DNA of 64,000 nucleotides. Origin: Stenopsyche tienmushanensis (lineage: Eukaryota; Arthropoda; Insecta; Trichoptera; Stenopsychidae). Position numbers and translations under genes: made by a program. The first letter of the stretch is position 1, and the number at the start of each line of letters is the position of its first letter. Location: contig WACJ01000521.1 in assembly GCA_008973525.1 (NCBI GenBank), positions 248,001-312,000 on the forward strand, given 5' to 3'. The notes below the pieces were generated by a model. The model made no database searches. It saw only the letters and a list, made by a program, of their open reading frames with translations, and was not told where the DNA came from. Below are positions 31,208 to 42,245 of this stretch, piece by piece.

Positions 31208-32402
31208 CGGGGTGTTTTGCACATGGATCAACAATTTTTTTTGGGGGTTAGGGGGATCTTTTGTTATGTTTTACACATAGACCATATGTTCTAAGTTTCA
31301 GGGTGTTCGAAATAGATTTTTTTTCTTTCAAAATTTTGAAAAAACACCCAAAATTTAATCTTTAAATCGTCATAACTTTTTAATGTGTGGTCGTAATTAA
31401 GGAATCCTGTACAATTTTAGGTACTCGTGAATCCCGGGATTAGTAAACGTAGTCCCGAAAAATTCTGGATTGAAATTTTTATCTGATAGAAATCATACAC
31501 GCTGAAATCTGGACGCTTGGAAACAGTGGCGTAATTACTAATTGGCGAGCTTAGGCGACGCCTACGGGTAGTAACTTTCTAACCTATGTAATACATATAT
31601 GGTTTTCAAATTGTTAAATTAACCTTTCCCTACCGGTGATGTATTTACTACACCTCGACTCTAATAATGGAAATATCGATATGAAATATAATAGATACGG
31701 GGTTCAGAATTTTTGTATTCCTCCGTAATATAATTACGAATCACATCAAAGTATTATAGAATATAAGTATTCATCTGCAGCGACGGAAATAAATAATTAG
31801 TCGGGAAATCGGGAATTTTGCGAGTTTTAGTCCGTGTCTCGGCAGAAATGAATTTTGTCAGTCACATTGATGGCGTTATACATCGGGCATATTTTCGAAG
31901 CAATGAATTTTTTAGTGTTTTATTTATCTATTTTCGGGATCGGATTCCCTAATCGTAATATCTTGTTTTGTATTTTGAAATGTATTTTTGATCTAAATAA
32001 TATGTATTTATAATGTATTTTTGGTCTGGAGATCGTGCAAGCCACGAAATAGGGAAATCCACTGGTGTCAGATCTGGAGACCATGCGAGCCACCAAATTA
32101 ATTAACTTACACAACAAATGTGCCCACAAAAGAAATATCCTAATTGAATGAATAAGCATCGCCTTTGCAAAAAAGAAAGAGGAAGGGCTTTTTCTGTGAG
32201 CTATAGTTGAAATAAGTAAAAGGTGTCAAACTGGTACCTCGTCAAGTTCAACGACTTATTTAATGCTTTGTATGACTAAACTAAATTCGAAATAGTCGAT
32301 GGTTTTTTGTTTAAAGAATTTAAAAGCTGATAATTCTCATTCTTTATGTGTTTGCACATTTTATGTGAAGAAAATTGTCAGTCCATGTGCAAAACACACT
32401 AT
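31208..32402. mobile_element. TIR element ending ...GTGTTTTGCACATGGA
   Basis: The left end CGGGGTGTTTTGCACATGGA (31208-31227) and right end (reverse complement TAGTGTGTTTTGCACATGGA) form a ~20-bp imperfect inverted repeat with TA flanking each side. A second copy of the left end with about 100 bp of shared interior (GGGAGATAGGGAAGTCTTTT at 61200) is at 61157-61270. The 1.2-kb interior is AT-rich; an 80-codon minus frame (31920-32159) has no motif. It is a non-autonomous DNA transposon of undetermined superfamily. Confidence 0.65.
31526..31577 (+). repeat. Possible hAT-type terminus inside the TIR element
   Basis: CAGTGGCGTAATTACTAATT, then GGCGACGCCTACGGGTAGTA, resembles the CAGGGCCGTAACTAGGGCGT terminus class. 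The match is partial and no partner end was found. Confidence 0.3.
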
Positions 32403-33404
32403 ATAAATCAAACTATTTCTAGATCAGTCTCAATTCAGGTTTATCCTGTAAAAATTACGCCATTTAAGTTATTATCGGCAATTATTTATCAACATTTTAA
32501 AAAAAGTGTTTGAATTAATCCAAAAAAAAATGTATATTGTATTTCTACAAAAACTACTAAATGTGGTCTATAATTACGTAATACTCAAGAAAAATGATAA
32601 GTTTATGGTCGTTGCTTTAATATTTCTTATACATCAAAATTAATGTATACTTTCGGATAGTATATTAAGCTAAGAGTACAATGTATTATGGGAAAACTTT
32701 TACTTAAAAATTTATTCGCATAAAACCTAAAGGCTCTTTCGCCTAAATATTTCAGCAAATTTATTTCGTACTTGCAAATAAATCACATTTTTTCCACCGC
32801 CCCCAGTGCCACTAATTTCAGTAGTTAAAATAAATACACGAGTCCTGCGTCATGTAATCCGCCCAAAGTAGCATGTAATAAAATTATTAGTAACTACATG
32901 CCATTAAAAAAAATCGAATGCCTGCAAATTGATAATTAATTATGCCGAAAAACGCCAATCAAACTTGAATTTTTGAAGCATTTACTTCCAAATCTCCTGT
33001 CAAATCGAATCGGATTTTATTTTTAAAATAAATCGATCGAGATTCAAATGAAAATGAGGCCCCGATAAGCGCATTAATTCGACAAATGCGTCCTGCGACA
33101 TTGAAATTTTTATCGCTTTTATGGACGCAAATTAAGTCGTCGATGTGCCCTAGACGCCTTAATTATTTCGACTTTCAAAGCAAACACAATATCGAAGACA
33201 TAATAACAAATTTGACCCATTTTTTGCTTGCGCCTGAAGCACACGATTCAATGTACTACGTGGCAAGACTGCGACTCAAATATTTAATGAGCTGTAAAAA
33301 CTTGCCTGGAAACCAGACTGTACAGACTCTCATTCGTGAGAAAAAGATGAACCTGAAAAAGACAACCGTATTTAAGAAATCCGTGTGAAAAAGATCTTAA
33401 CCCG
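32403..33404. other. No named gene
   Basis: 32403-32760 is AT-rich. 33086-33388 is a 100-codon plus-strand frame (MRPATLKFLSLLWTQIKSS..., DSMYYVARLRLKYLMSC) in GC-richer sequence, without a known motif or repeat match. It could be chance or an exon fragment. Confidence 0.35.
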
Positions 33405-33830
33405 TATGGTGGTGAAATCGCCTATTTGCGATCGAATTTCAATGATTCAGAAAAAAGCACTTTTACACGTTGAACTCGACAGAGACACAGTGTCTTGCAA
33501 ATTGAGTTTAGAACGAAGCAGAGACGGAAAAAATATCTTACAGGTCGGAGATTGTGAATGAGAGACAGAGACGGAGAGAATATCTTGCGTACGTCGTAAA
33601 ATTATATAAATCGTTAATCCAAATTTATCGACTAATAATGATGTGTGAATGATATAATGAAACGATTTCAAGTGAATTGTTAATGTTTAATGTTTACTTG
33701 AAGAAATTACCGAATATTGTGTGCTATTGACAGTGTTTATTTATTTATGTACAAGCTTCATACACCCTGCGACGGTCCTGACAGATAAGTGCTTTTATAC
33801 GAATGATAAGTAGCAGATAAGCAAGGATCT
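33405..33830 (+). repeat. LTR-family C, long copy
   Basis: It combines the upstream GA-rich part (GATTCAGAAAAAAGCAC, GAGACAGAGACGGAGAGAAT) seen at 21505 and 55466 with the downstream part (GAATATTGTGTGCTATTGAC, GTACAAGCTTCATACACC) seen at 2137, 40225 and 53021. This copy shows that the two parts belong to one repeat. Confidence 0.6.
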
Positions 33831-34091
33831 ATGCCAAGCATATGGAAATCGACATATGTAAGTCTTTTCCATAACCGTAGGGTCTAATAATCTTATTGTA
33901 AATTATAGGCCAATTTGTAATTTATGCATATTTGCTAAAGTTTTTGTTAAAAATTTAATAGAAAAATTAAGATAAGATAAATGTAAAAATACAGAAATAT
34001 TCTAGATAGATATTATAAACGCCAGAATGCCATTTTTCATAAATGAAAGATTCATTTCATTCAAAATTATTATGATTCACCAAAAATAATA

Positions 34092-34655
34092 CAGGCTCTT
34101 TCAATAAAGACGCCCTAAATTTGTTAGATTATAGCGGGCATGTTATTAAAGCAACATCTATCAAATTTATTGTAAATTATTTAAAAGTACATGGCAAATT
34201 ATCATAAAAGTTTATAGCATTGAATAATGCATACAAATTATCAAAAAAAATATTTTCAAAATCAGTAATCCGTTCAAGAAACATTTCGATAAAAAAATCA
34301 TCTTTAACGATGAGTCCCATTTTTTTTTAATAAATGGATGTATTCACAAGTAAAATACTGACATCAACGACATGTGGTTCAAACATGACGGTGCTACGTG
34401 CCACACAGCGCATGCCACGATGGACATTCTGCAGGAGCAATTTGAGGGCATCTCGATATCATGCGATTTAATGCCTCTAGACTTCTTCTTTTGGGGTAAT
34501 CTTAAATCGCAGGTCTATGCAGACATTTGAACGGCGTTATATTTCATAATTAATGCCATAAAATATTCTTTCAAATGTAATTAAAATTGTGTGGATGTCT
34601 CACACATAACTTGTTTTATTTACATTTAAAAATCGAGCGTCCTTATTTGAACAAC
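34092..34655 (+). mobile_element. Rosa-like MITE with both ends
   Basis: The left end CAGGCTCTTTCAATAAAGAC and right end (reverse complement ...TTCAAATAAGGACGCTCGAT) are inverted repeats. The 564-bp body has the 5' untranslated block, two transposase pieces and the 3' tail, with internal deletions at places different from the 8023 and 30486 copies. Confidence 0.82.
34270..34535 (+). pseudogene. Rosa-like transposase remnant
   Basis: Reads FKKHFDKKIIFNDESHFF (first catalytic aspartate in NDESHF), then DINDMWFKHDGATCHTAHAT and MDILQEQFEG, then CDLMPLDFFFWGNLKSQVYA. The segment between the first and second blocks is shortened and a stop follows INGCIHK. It is the best-preserved catalytic core of this family in the window. 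Confidence 0.8.
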
Positions 34656-34739
34656 CATATATCAGTAGTTGTAAAATAACCAAAACATATTTTTTATATT
34701 TAGTCATTATATGAGTCATCATATAACCGAGTCAAAAGT

Positions 34740-34930
34740 AGTCGATGTCCTTATCCTGACATAATTTGATCGAGGACTATCTATCATTTGAGTATTTATT
34801 GGCTGTGGGTTCGATTCGCCTGGGTGAAAATATCTGAGAACCATTTCCCAAGGCTCGTATCCATCCATTGGCAGGTCCAGGAATTGAAAACCCGATAGAC
34901 TATATGTAACGTCGTCTCTGGAAGATTGGC
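34740..34930 (+). repeat. Possible tRNA-derived SINE head
   Basis: GTGGGTTCGATTCGCCTGG contains a good polymerase III B-box (GGTTCGATTCG). No convincing A-box lies 30-60 bases upstream. The following CATTTCCCAAGGCTCG and CCATCCATTGGCAGGTCC are typical of some insect SINE bodies, but no second copy is in the window. Confidence 0.35.
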
Positions 34931-36259
34931 GAAATTGAATTTCCATCCAGGCAACGCGGTGATTTAACCCGATTGTAGGTTAGAGTTGACAGCTTTCGTG
35001 CAATACAGACGTTTCGGCTAAGGACGCCTGTCCTTGACATTCCTCCCCGACGCCAGGTATTTTTGAATGCTACAACAGGGATAAATGCCGTCGTTATTAA
35101 ATAACTAATTGTAGGAAACGGGCGCTCAAAACTACATCATTAATGGGCCGGCGCCGATATTACATGACAAACGTCAAATTGCCGCTTGACGTTTATTACA
35201 GTGTTGCCATTTGCATAAAATATCTACGTACGATCCAATTAAAGTTTGACGCATCACGAAAGAACTGACTACTTCATTAGTATTCGTGTTTTAATCGAAA
35301 TTTGGCACAGCACAGCATTATTTTAATGTACGAAACACAATTATGATTTTAATTCGACCAATTTATTATGCAAAACGCCGCAAAAAATAAATTTTACCCT
35401 TTTACAAAAAAATATGTTTTTGTCTACAATTTTTTCGTCGCCATCTATAAAATATGCATATGCACGGTGCTTAAAATATCGGCCGTAGCGTATTAAACAG
35501 TTCATTATTATTTGTTCGTATAATTCGGCTAAAACTCATCACCACGCCGCTTCGAAAAGTTATTTCAGTGAGTCCCCCCGCAAAAACTTGTTTCAGGGTC
35601 ACCGTATCTCCCCTCGTCCCAGTTTTGTGGTCCCATAAAAGGTCTGCGCGGATTATTTAGCGTGCCATATTTCCGTGCAATTTTCTCTTTATTTATTTTC
35701 CATTACTCCGGTGCTTAACATGCCGCAGCTTAAGCTCGTAATCCAGGCCGTGGGTGCGAATTGACATGTTACCCAAATTGAAAGCCTTAAAGCAGGTCTA
35801 TCAGCCAAAAACAGGGGAAAAAACACCAAACATTTGCCACATGCTGAGCTAATTTATTTTTGCGCATAATGCAAAAATAATCGGATGCGATTGAATCCAT
35901 CAAATTCTTGTAGGAAATATTTATTTAAATAAATAAATCATACAATTTCTTCTATTTATTCATAGCTTTATACAAGTTTTGTCATAGCATCAACCAAGAA
36001 AATCTTTGCAAGAGCATGTTATGGATGACATGCGTGTCCAAACCGGTCGTCGTGATCCTTATAAAGATGCTAGGATCATCGGAAATGTATTAATTAAGGA
36101 ATCTGTCGTATGGAGAAGGAAGAGACTCACGATAGATAAAATGCATCGTCGGTAGCCGGAGCTCTCCTGTGTAGATGTAGGAGTCATCTTTTTTACTATC
36201 GATAATAAGTTTGGAAACACCCAACATATTTTCGAATTGTATGCTATACAATGGGTGTA
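34931..36259. other. Non-repetitive island 35100-35900; no named gene
   Basis: 35100-35900 is GC-mixed, matches nothing else here and has no long frame. It includes AT/GC blocks such as GCCGGCGCCGATATTACATG. 36059-36259 has overlapping minus-strand frames that run into the pogo MITE and are unlikely to be coding. Confidence 0.4.
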
Positions 36260-36610
36260 CAGCAGACCCGCGGTAATCCGGCACCCCCTGTTGTCCGACA
36301 TCCCAATACAACTATAGTACATATGTACGGTAAAGGGTGTCTTCAGGAAGGAAACAGGCATACAGCTATTTCTAGGCACATATCTGCCATAAAAGCAAAG
36401 TTGTTTTACAAGGAGATAACCAAAAAAAGACTTTATAGCTAGCAAGGGATACTTAAAACGCTTTTTTAATGCTTAAAAACCTCGTAATTATCTATGTATA
36501 TCTCATTATTCAAGACTTTAAGGGGTCGCGGACAATGCTCTGTAGTCCGAAAAATTCGACAATTTAACATTGCCTTGCAAAACGTTTGTCGGATTACCGC
36601 GGGTCTATTG
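36260..36610. mobile_element. Pogo/Tigger-type MITE, 351 bp
   Basis: The left end CAGCAGACCCGCGGTAATCC and right end (reverse complement CAATAGACCCGCGGTAATCC) are near-identical inverted repeats with TA on both sides (36258-36259, 36611-36612). The internal GTTGTCCGACATCCC resembles the subterminal repeats of pogo-like elements. There is no transposase. Confidence 0.8.
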
Positions 36611-36714
36611 TATATCATAATTCTAAATTACAATATATTGTTTTGCAAATGATATTTCTATCGATACGCTTTAAAATTATGGGGAAGTTTAGTTTCGCTC
36701 GCGACCTCATTTCG

Positions 36715-36900
36715 TGCGAGCTAATCGAGGGTGCTTTCGTGATCATACAGGCCATATAAGGCCCCAAGCATGCATTTATCACCGAAAATGCCGCCAAAAG
36801 TCCCAAAAGAGGACGGATTGGCCGCTGATGCCCAACCGGTCCGCCTTTCGGATCGCTAACATGACAAATGAGCGCCTTGGTGTTGAACGGAACGTTGTCA
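36715..36900 (+). repeat. hAT MITE core, fragment
   Basis: AAAGAGGACGGATTGGCC and CCGGTCCGCCTTTCGGATCG match the core at 17632-17710; CTTTCGTGATCATACAGG matches its left flank. The terminal repeats are not present. Confidence 0.55.
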
Positions 36901-38189
36901 TCGGAAACCCAAACGACAAATATATATTATTTATATTAAACTATATTGAATGATTTTGAAATCCAACAATGGAATGAACGATTCGTTCTATTTCTTAGAC
37001 TATGATATATATATAGCAAAGCAAATATTGATCTTCGTTTAATCTAAATTTCAGCTCTCCAGTCATACATCGTAATAGGCAAATACGATTCTGTTTAACT
37101 TCAAAATTAATTTGTTATTTATTAAAGTTGAGACCGACTTTAAACAGAGGTCTTAAATTATTATTTTAGTTGTACAAGTGAGGGCGTGCAGAGTAAACGC
37201 CTTAAGTGTTTCCTAACTTGAGAGGAGTGCTGAATAATTTATTACGATGTTACTTAAAAGAAAAACATCGAAGTTTATAAGACGACAATCAGAAGCTACA
37301 AGATCATAACTTTTGTACCACAAGTGGAGGACCAATCGAGGGCCGCTTAAACTTTTTGATCGTTCTAATCCGCACGATTCTGTTGCGGGATGGAAAAACT
37401 TTTAAATGGGATTTGGGACGATTTTCAAAGGCGAGCGTCCTCTTAAAATTTCTGCAATTTATCGCAGTCCACAATGTTGTCAAAAATCACAAAATCAGCC
37501 CTTGTACAATAAAAGAGAGCCCTCGTTCGATTGTTTTGGGTCAGTTTCTTACCAAATTATTTATCAAAAGTTGAACATCTATTATTCATGGCAATACACC
37601 CTTTCCACTCGTACTCTTCGGCAAACACACTTTATGAAAAATTGAGATATTATTTCAAATCGAGAAAAAAGTGGAACAAATGCGATATATACCCTGAGAT
37701 TATATAAAGGTCGTGTGCCTGTCGAAACAAAGAAATATATTAATATTTCAACCCTCGAATTATATCTTAACTTTTATTCCCCAAAAAAATCGATAAACAA
37801 TACCCTAAATCAACTTCTTTCCTTGAAATATATTTATTTAATGTTACTTATGTATCTCATATTATCAATGCTTTATATAAAGAGCTTTTCTTTATATTAT
37901 GTAAACGCTACATTACATATTTATTTATAAAATGTACATGTAATAGGGGTACCGGATGAATATTTCGTTTTTTTTTCAATGTTGTCATTATATGTATCAG
38001 TTAACTGACTATTTTCTAACGTGAAATTTTGACTTAAAAAATAAACCTCTAAATAAGAGGGCAATAAAAATAGACAATTAACACATTGCAGTTGAAGCAA
38101 ATTCAATTAAATATTTTTAATCTAGTGTACAAGTTAATTAAAAATAACTAGCAATATCGATTTAACACATCACTCAATAAGTTCGTAGG
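36901..38189. other. No gene; isolated TIR at 37943-37972
   Basis: 37356-37645 has two overlapping plus-strand frames of 72 and 79 codons with no motif. 37700-37930 is AT-rich. At 37943 TAGGGGTACCGGATGAATAT matches the ends of the 5964-6585 element, without a partner end nearby. Confidence 0.4.
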
Positions 38190-38765
38190 ATAACGTATTG
38201 TTGGTGCCACTACTGATAAATCCATATATGTTTTAAAAAGTACAAATAATTAAAATAATATGTATCAAAATTAATCTAATGATCAATTTATATAGTTATA
38301 GTGGTTTTAACAATGCTACTTTTATAAACAATTCGCTCAAATTTGGCACATCTTCCAGAAAATATAAATAAATCCACAAAATAATTTTGGCGCATCGTAA
38401 ATTGAAGTTGAGTAAGATAGCCGACATCTTAAAGATATCTGAAGGCAGTATATTTAAAAAAAATTCATCAACATTTGCCCATGATAAAGCTCTGTACGAA
38501 GTGAATACCGTATTTGCTCAATTAAAAACAACAACGCGTCCACAATTCGGAGCGCTGTTTGGAGCTATTTCAGCACAATAAAAATGATTTTTTCATGCAG
38601 TATATGATAATGGACGAAACATATATCCATCACTACACTCCAGAGTCAAATCGGCAGTCGGCTGAGTGGACAGCAACTGGCGAAAGCCCCCCAAATCGAA
38701 CAAAATCGCAAATGACTGAAATGAAAAAACTGGTAAGGTTTCGGCCTCCGAAATATTAGATTTTG
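38190..38765 (+). mobile_element. Mariner fragment, first of a tandem pair
   Basis: It begins with GGTGCCACTACTGATAAATCC and runs to the end of the coding remnant. The same order (GTTGGCGCAACTATCAATAA ... mariner coding) repeats from 38840 to 39305. The two copies are diverged, with different indels. Confidence 0.62.
38387..38760 (+). pseudogene. Mariner transposase remnant (copy 1)
   Basis: Reads HRKLKLSKIADILKISEGSI (second helix-turn-helix), then after a frameshift LCTK*IPYLLN, then ERCLELFQHNKNDFFMQYMI and MDETYIHHYTPESNRQSAEW, TATGESPPNRTKSQ. MDETxIHHYTPES is the first catalytic block. The second and third catalytic residues are missing. Confidence 0.85.
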
Positions 38766-38839
38766 TTAGTTTTAAACTTTGTACAGATATTGTAAGATAA
38801 TAGAAAGATACTAAAAATCTCAATAAATTCATGGTATGA

Positions 38840-39305
38840 CATATAGTTGGCGCAACTATCAATAAATCCATATACGTGTCAAATTTCATAATAGTCCGAC
38901 TACTTGTTCCAGAAAAAATAAACAGCTCCACAAAATAGTTTTGGATACAGGATACGTGAGATAGTTGATACCTTAAAGATATCAGAAGGCGGTAAATTCA
39001 CCATTTTGCATCAACATTTGTCCATGAGAAAGCTCTGTACGAAGTGGATACCGTATTTGCTCACTGCTCGATCAGAAACAACAACGCGTCCATAATTCAG
39101 AGCGCTGTTTGGAGCTGTTTCAGTGCAATAAAAATATTTTTTTCAAGCAGTATTTAATAATGGATGGAAAAACATGGATCCATCACTATACTTCAAGGTC
39201 AAATTGCCAGTCAGCTGGGTGGACAGCAGCCGGCGAAAGCCCCCCAAAGCGACCAAAATCGCAAATGATAACTGGTAAGGTTTTGGCCTCCATATTATAG
39301 TATTT
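38840..39305 (+). pseudogene. Mariner transposase remnant (copy 2)
   Basis: Reads VREIVDTLKISEG-like broken helix-turn-helix, HQHLSMRKLCTKWIPYLL in mixed frames, then MELFQCNKNIFFKQYLIMDG, KTWIHHYTSRSNCQSAGW and ESPPKRPKSQMITGKVLASI. A 3-base insertion (MDGKTW instead of MDETW) hits the catalytic block. It ends at the same relative place as copy 1. Confidence 0.82.
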
Positions 39306-39514
39306 TAATCATCGGTTATAAAAGTCATAATAAAACAAGTTATAATGATATGTTGTTAGTGATCGGTTTTAGACATATCAAAAGCGTTCGTTGATGTAAA
39401 GCATTAGAGACAGCTTATAGATTAAAATGCGCGATAGAAACGCATTCATTCAATTAAATATAATTTTATTAATAATAATCATATTGTATATATATTTTTT
39501 TTGACCAAGTGTTG

Positions 39515-39760
39515 GTATAGTGGATAAGATCCTGGACTCTTATTACAAAGGTTCGGGTTCAAATCCAGATTGTGGAAAAAAATTTTCACCGTACCAACAC
39601 ATTTGGGAGATCGGAAATATTAATATTTCTGATCGATCGTCTCGATCCAGGTTTACCCTGATTTCCTGGATTAGAAAAAGTAAATGCTGAGGCGATTAAT
39701 GAAGTCGTGCAGGGACGCCCATTAGTGAGTGATTAAATTTGCAACAATAATTAAATTATC
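39515..39760 (+). repeat. tRNA-derived SINE
   Basis: The head GTTGGTATAGTGGATAAGAT contains a polymerase III A-box (TGGTATAGTGG) and, 38 bases on, GGTTCGGGTTCAAATCC contains a B-box (GGTTCAAATCC), with normal tRNA spacing. The unrelated body follows (GATCCAGGTTTACCCTGATT, TGAAGTCGTGCAGGGACGC), ending in an AT-rich tail. It is about 245 bp. The head could still be a tRNA pseudogene, but the body favours a SINE. Confidence 0.75.
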
Positions 39761-39764
39761 ATTT

Positions 39765-40224
39765 ATATATAATGATATATATTTATATTATTATTAAAAT
39801 AACCAGATGTTGGTTATGCACAACATTCGCACACCTTGGCCATAACCTTCAAATAAAAAAAGGTTCAACGCCTCCGCTTGCTGCATATATATTTTTCCAT
39901 ATGAGCAATTGAATCCCACCAGGTTGGGTTTCTTATTAAATACATAAACGCGAAGAAACGCCGTTTATCCATATTAATAATGAGCATCATATTATAACGT
40001 GCAATCATGCATGCGATTCAGCAATTCAAAGTAAATAACAATTCATTGAATGCATTTTCTTATTCCCGGAAATGTTTAGTTACATAATTGGCCAAGTGTC
40101 ACGCTAAGGCTAAATGTCTGGTACTCTCGAATTTGTCGCCATTAATAATTGAAACAGATTCGACGCTCCTCGGCATAATGTCGATGTGCATGCGATATGC
40201 TAAATGCTTGAAAAACTTGTTCAA
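39765..40224. other. No recognisable feature
   Basis: AT-rich start, then moderate GC. A 73-codon frame (40088-40309) runs into the LTR-C repeat and is unlikely to be coding. Confidence 0.4.
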
Positions 40225-40500
40225 ACCGTTGATCGGTAATCGCGCGTATATGCGATCGGACGCGAATGATACAGAGAGAGCATTTTCGCACGTTAAGTGG
40301 GGAGATTAATGAATCGGAGACAAATACGGATATCTTTCATCTCATCATGAATACACACATGTGTATTGTTTATGTTTACGCGAAGAATTGAACGAATATT
40401 GTGTGCTATCGATAGTGTTAAGGTTCATTTTTTTATATACAAGCTTCACTCACGCTGCACGATCCTGAGAGAAAAATGGATTTGCCTGCATAAGTGGTAG
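40225..40500 (+). repeat. LTR-family C copy
   Basis: It matches 2137-2503 from CCGTTGATCGGTAATCGCGC through GGGGAGATTAATGAATCGGA to AAGCTTCACTCACGCTGCAC, and 53021-53165 beyond that. The copy at 2137 has insertions relative to this one. No primer-binding site is recognised downstream. Confidence 0.58.
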
Positions 40501-41028
40501 ACATACGTACATTACGTGTACAGGCGCATGTTGATAATTCAACCGAGGGCATAAATTTATTTGGAAAATAATTGAAAACGACTGTTTCGAATTTGTTAAA
40601 AAAAAACTTTTCAAGTTGTGCGTGGGCATATTACGCTATCAACTTTCCTTTTTATTTGATGCCAGTACGATGTGCCTTCGATAAATTGGACCGCAAAAAA
40701 TAAATTCGTTTTTCCGGCGTGGGCGGGGCTGGACAAAGAGGGCGAATGTTGGGGCGGGGGTGGCTGAGGACATGTAAGAGCATGCAAATTATATCACGGA
40801 CCCGGAAAAGATTACGTGACGAAAGCTTTAGGGTGGCTTAGACCACAAACACACGTCATTGTAGCACCTTTATATCGCGCTCTTAAGCATTCGGCGAACG
40901 ACTCTCGGAACTGAGATCATGAATCCGAATCTGAGCTCGATGAACGTCGCTATTGTCTTTACTGACCACATTTGATGGGTTCTACGTTGTGTGAATTGAT
41001 ACGTTTAGCGGCAGTGATATCATTTCAT
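40501..41028. other. Non-repetitive GC-rich island
   Basis: Includes GGGCGGGGCTGGACAAAGAG and GGGGCGGGGGTGGCTGAGG (40730-40765). No frame or repeat match was found. It is possibly regulatory or conserved noncoding DNA. Confidence 0.4.
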
Positions 41029-41460
41029 TCGTCCAGAAAGTAAGGTTATAACATTTATGTGGGATCGAAAAATGTTTGTATTTGATTGAAATTCACAGGA
41101 TACGGGATGCTTTTATATGCCAGTGTCATAGATCTCCAGCGCCAGCTCTTTTTTAGATTCTGGGGTGTAATGACACACCCAAGTCTCATCCTCGGTCACG
41201 ATAAATTCCATAAAAGCTTCTCCTTCCTGTGTAAAATTCATTCTGGGCACCTATCTTGTAAACGACTTCTTGTAATCAAGTTTTTCTAACACAATATCAC
41301 CAAGGAGACTTCGAAAAATGTCAGGAAATTCTTCGCGAAGGTCATCAAGCATCACATAGTGGCCAAAATTCACTGATGGTCCAATTAAAAAGTCTACATA
41401 GATACGGTAAGCTCTTTTGTAGGCATCACTTAAATTTTGTTTCAATCTATTAGCTTGTCG
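41029..41460 (-). pseudogene. MLE-B mariner 3' half with transposase remnant
   Basis: On the minus strand: FRSLLGDIVLEKLDYKKSFT (end of the second DNA-binding domain), then WVPRMNFTQEGEAFMEFIVT-type reading and EDETWVCHYTPESKKELALE (first catalytic block, D-E-T-W), then a stop. The noncoding 3' tail follows with CCAGAAAGTAAGGTTATAAC at 41032. The later catalytic blocks are deleted, as in the 10826 copy. Confidence 0.78.
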
Positions 41461-41589
41461 CCAAACGAATTGATTCAGTCATGAATTAAAATGATGATGT
41501 TTGTGTCTTACTGCCTCCCGGCATAGTCCACCGAAGACCGAACGCTTGACAAGTACATAAAAAATTGACGGTTACTGTTTACTTTAGCA

Positions 41590-41778
41590 ACCACCAGATA
41601 AATATGCGCCAAAATGGTGCATCCGCTAAACGTCTCGCAAAACAAATTCCACACACAAAAAATAGTTATGGTAATTTAGAAACCTTCATGAATATATTCC
41701 CAATAACTCACGAAAGTTTCATCGCAATCGCAAGAATGGTATAGGAATGTATACTTAGCATACAAACTTATACATAGA
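41590..41778 (-). mobile_element. Helitron-B fragment with 5' end
   Basis: Minus-strand reading begins TCTATGTATAAGTTTG and contains CCTATACCATTCTTGCGATT, GATGAAACTTTCGTGAGTTA and TTTAGCGGATGCACCATTTT, the same order as 15577-15285 and 9580-9765. No coding. Confidence 0.62.
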
Positions 41779-41991
41779 TATTCATTCTATATAAGTATCC
41801 AAAATGTTTCAGATTCAATAAATTAAATAAGATTATCAATATATAACTAAAAATTGACTGCTTGGGTGTTTAAAATCGAATAAACCATTTATGGCGAGCC
41901 TAAATCGGTGATTCGTTTTTCTTCAAGTTTAACATAATTTACATATTAGATAATCCTAATAAAAATGTCGTTCTTTTAATATAAATGTTAT

Positions 41992-42245
41992 TGTAACTTT
42001 GAGGCGGGGGCGCTCTCTTCTCTAAATTACTATTTATTCCACACGAGAGAGAGAGAGCGAGAGATCTGGCCGCAGGAGGGACGACTTCCCGCAGCCAAGG
42101 CTAACCACTACCCAACCGGCAACCGTGCACGCGCAAGAAACGATCCATCGATATGCAGTTGTAATGTTTCCGAAGGGTCACAAGAGATGGCGCTTTTAGA
42201 ATAATACATTGCACCTGAAGAGAGACGGAAGATGTCGCTGTTAAT
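41992..42245 (+). repeat. LTR-A, internally deleted
   Basis: It begins TGTAACTTTGAGGCGGGGGC like the solo LTR at 61940, then jumps to TCTCTAAATTACTATTTATT (deletion of ~150 bp), AGGAGGGACGACTTCCCGCA and AGAGACGGAAGATGTCGCTG. It stops before the CGCTACA end. Confidence 0.72.

Noticed and set aside
36059..36445. 128-codon minus-strand frame
   Set aside because: It runs from unique sequence through the left end of the pogo MITE; a frame crossing a MITE boundary is unlikely to be a gene.
39515..39590. Functional tRNA gene
   Set aside because: The A- and B-boxes are good, but the acceptor ends do not pair well and an unrelated body follows, as in a SINE.
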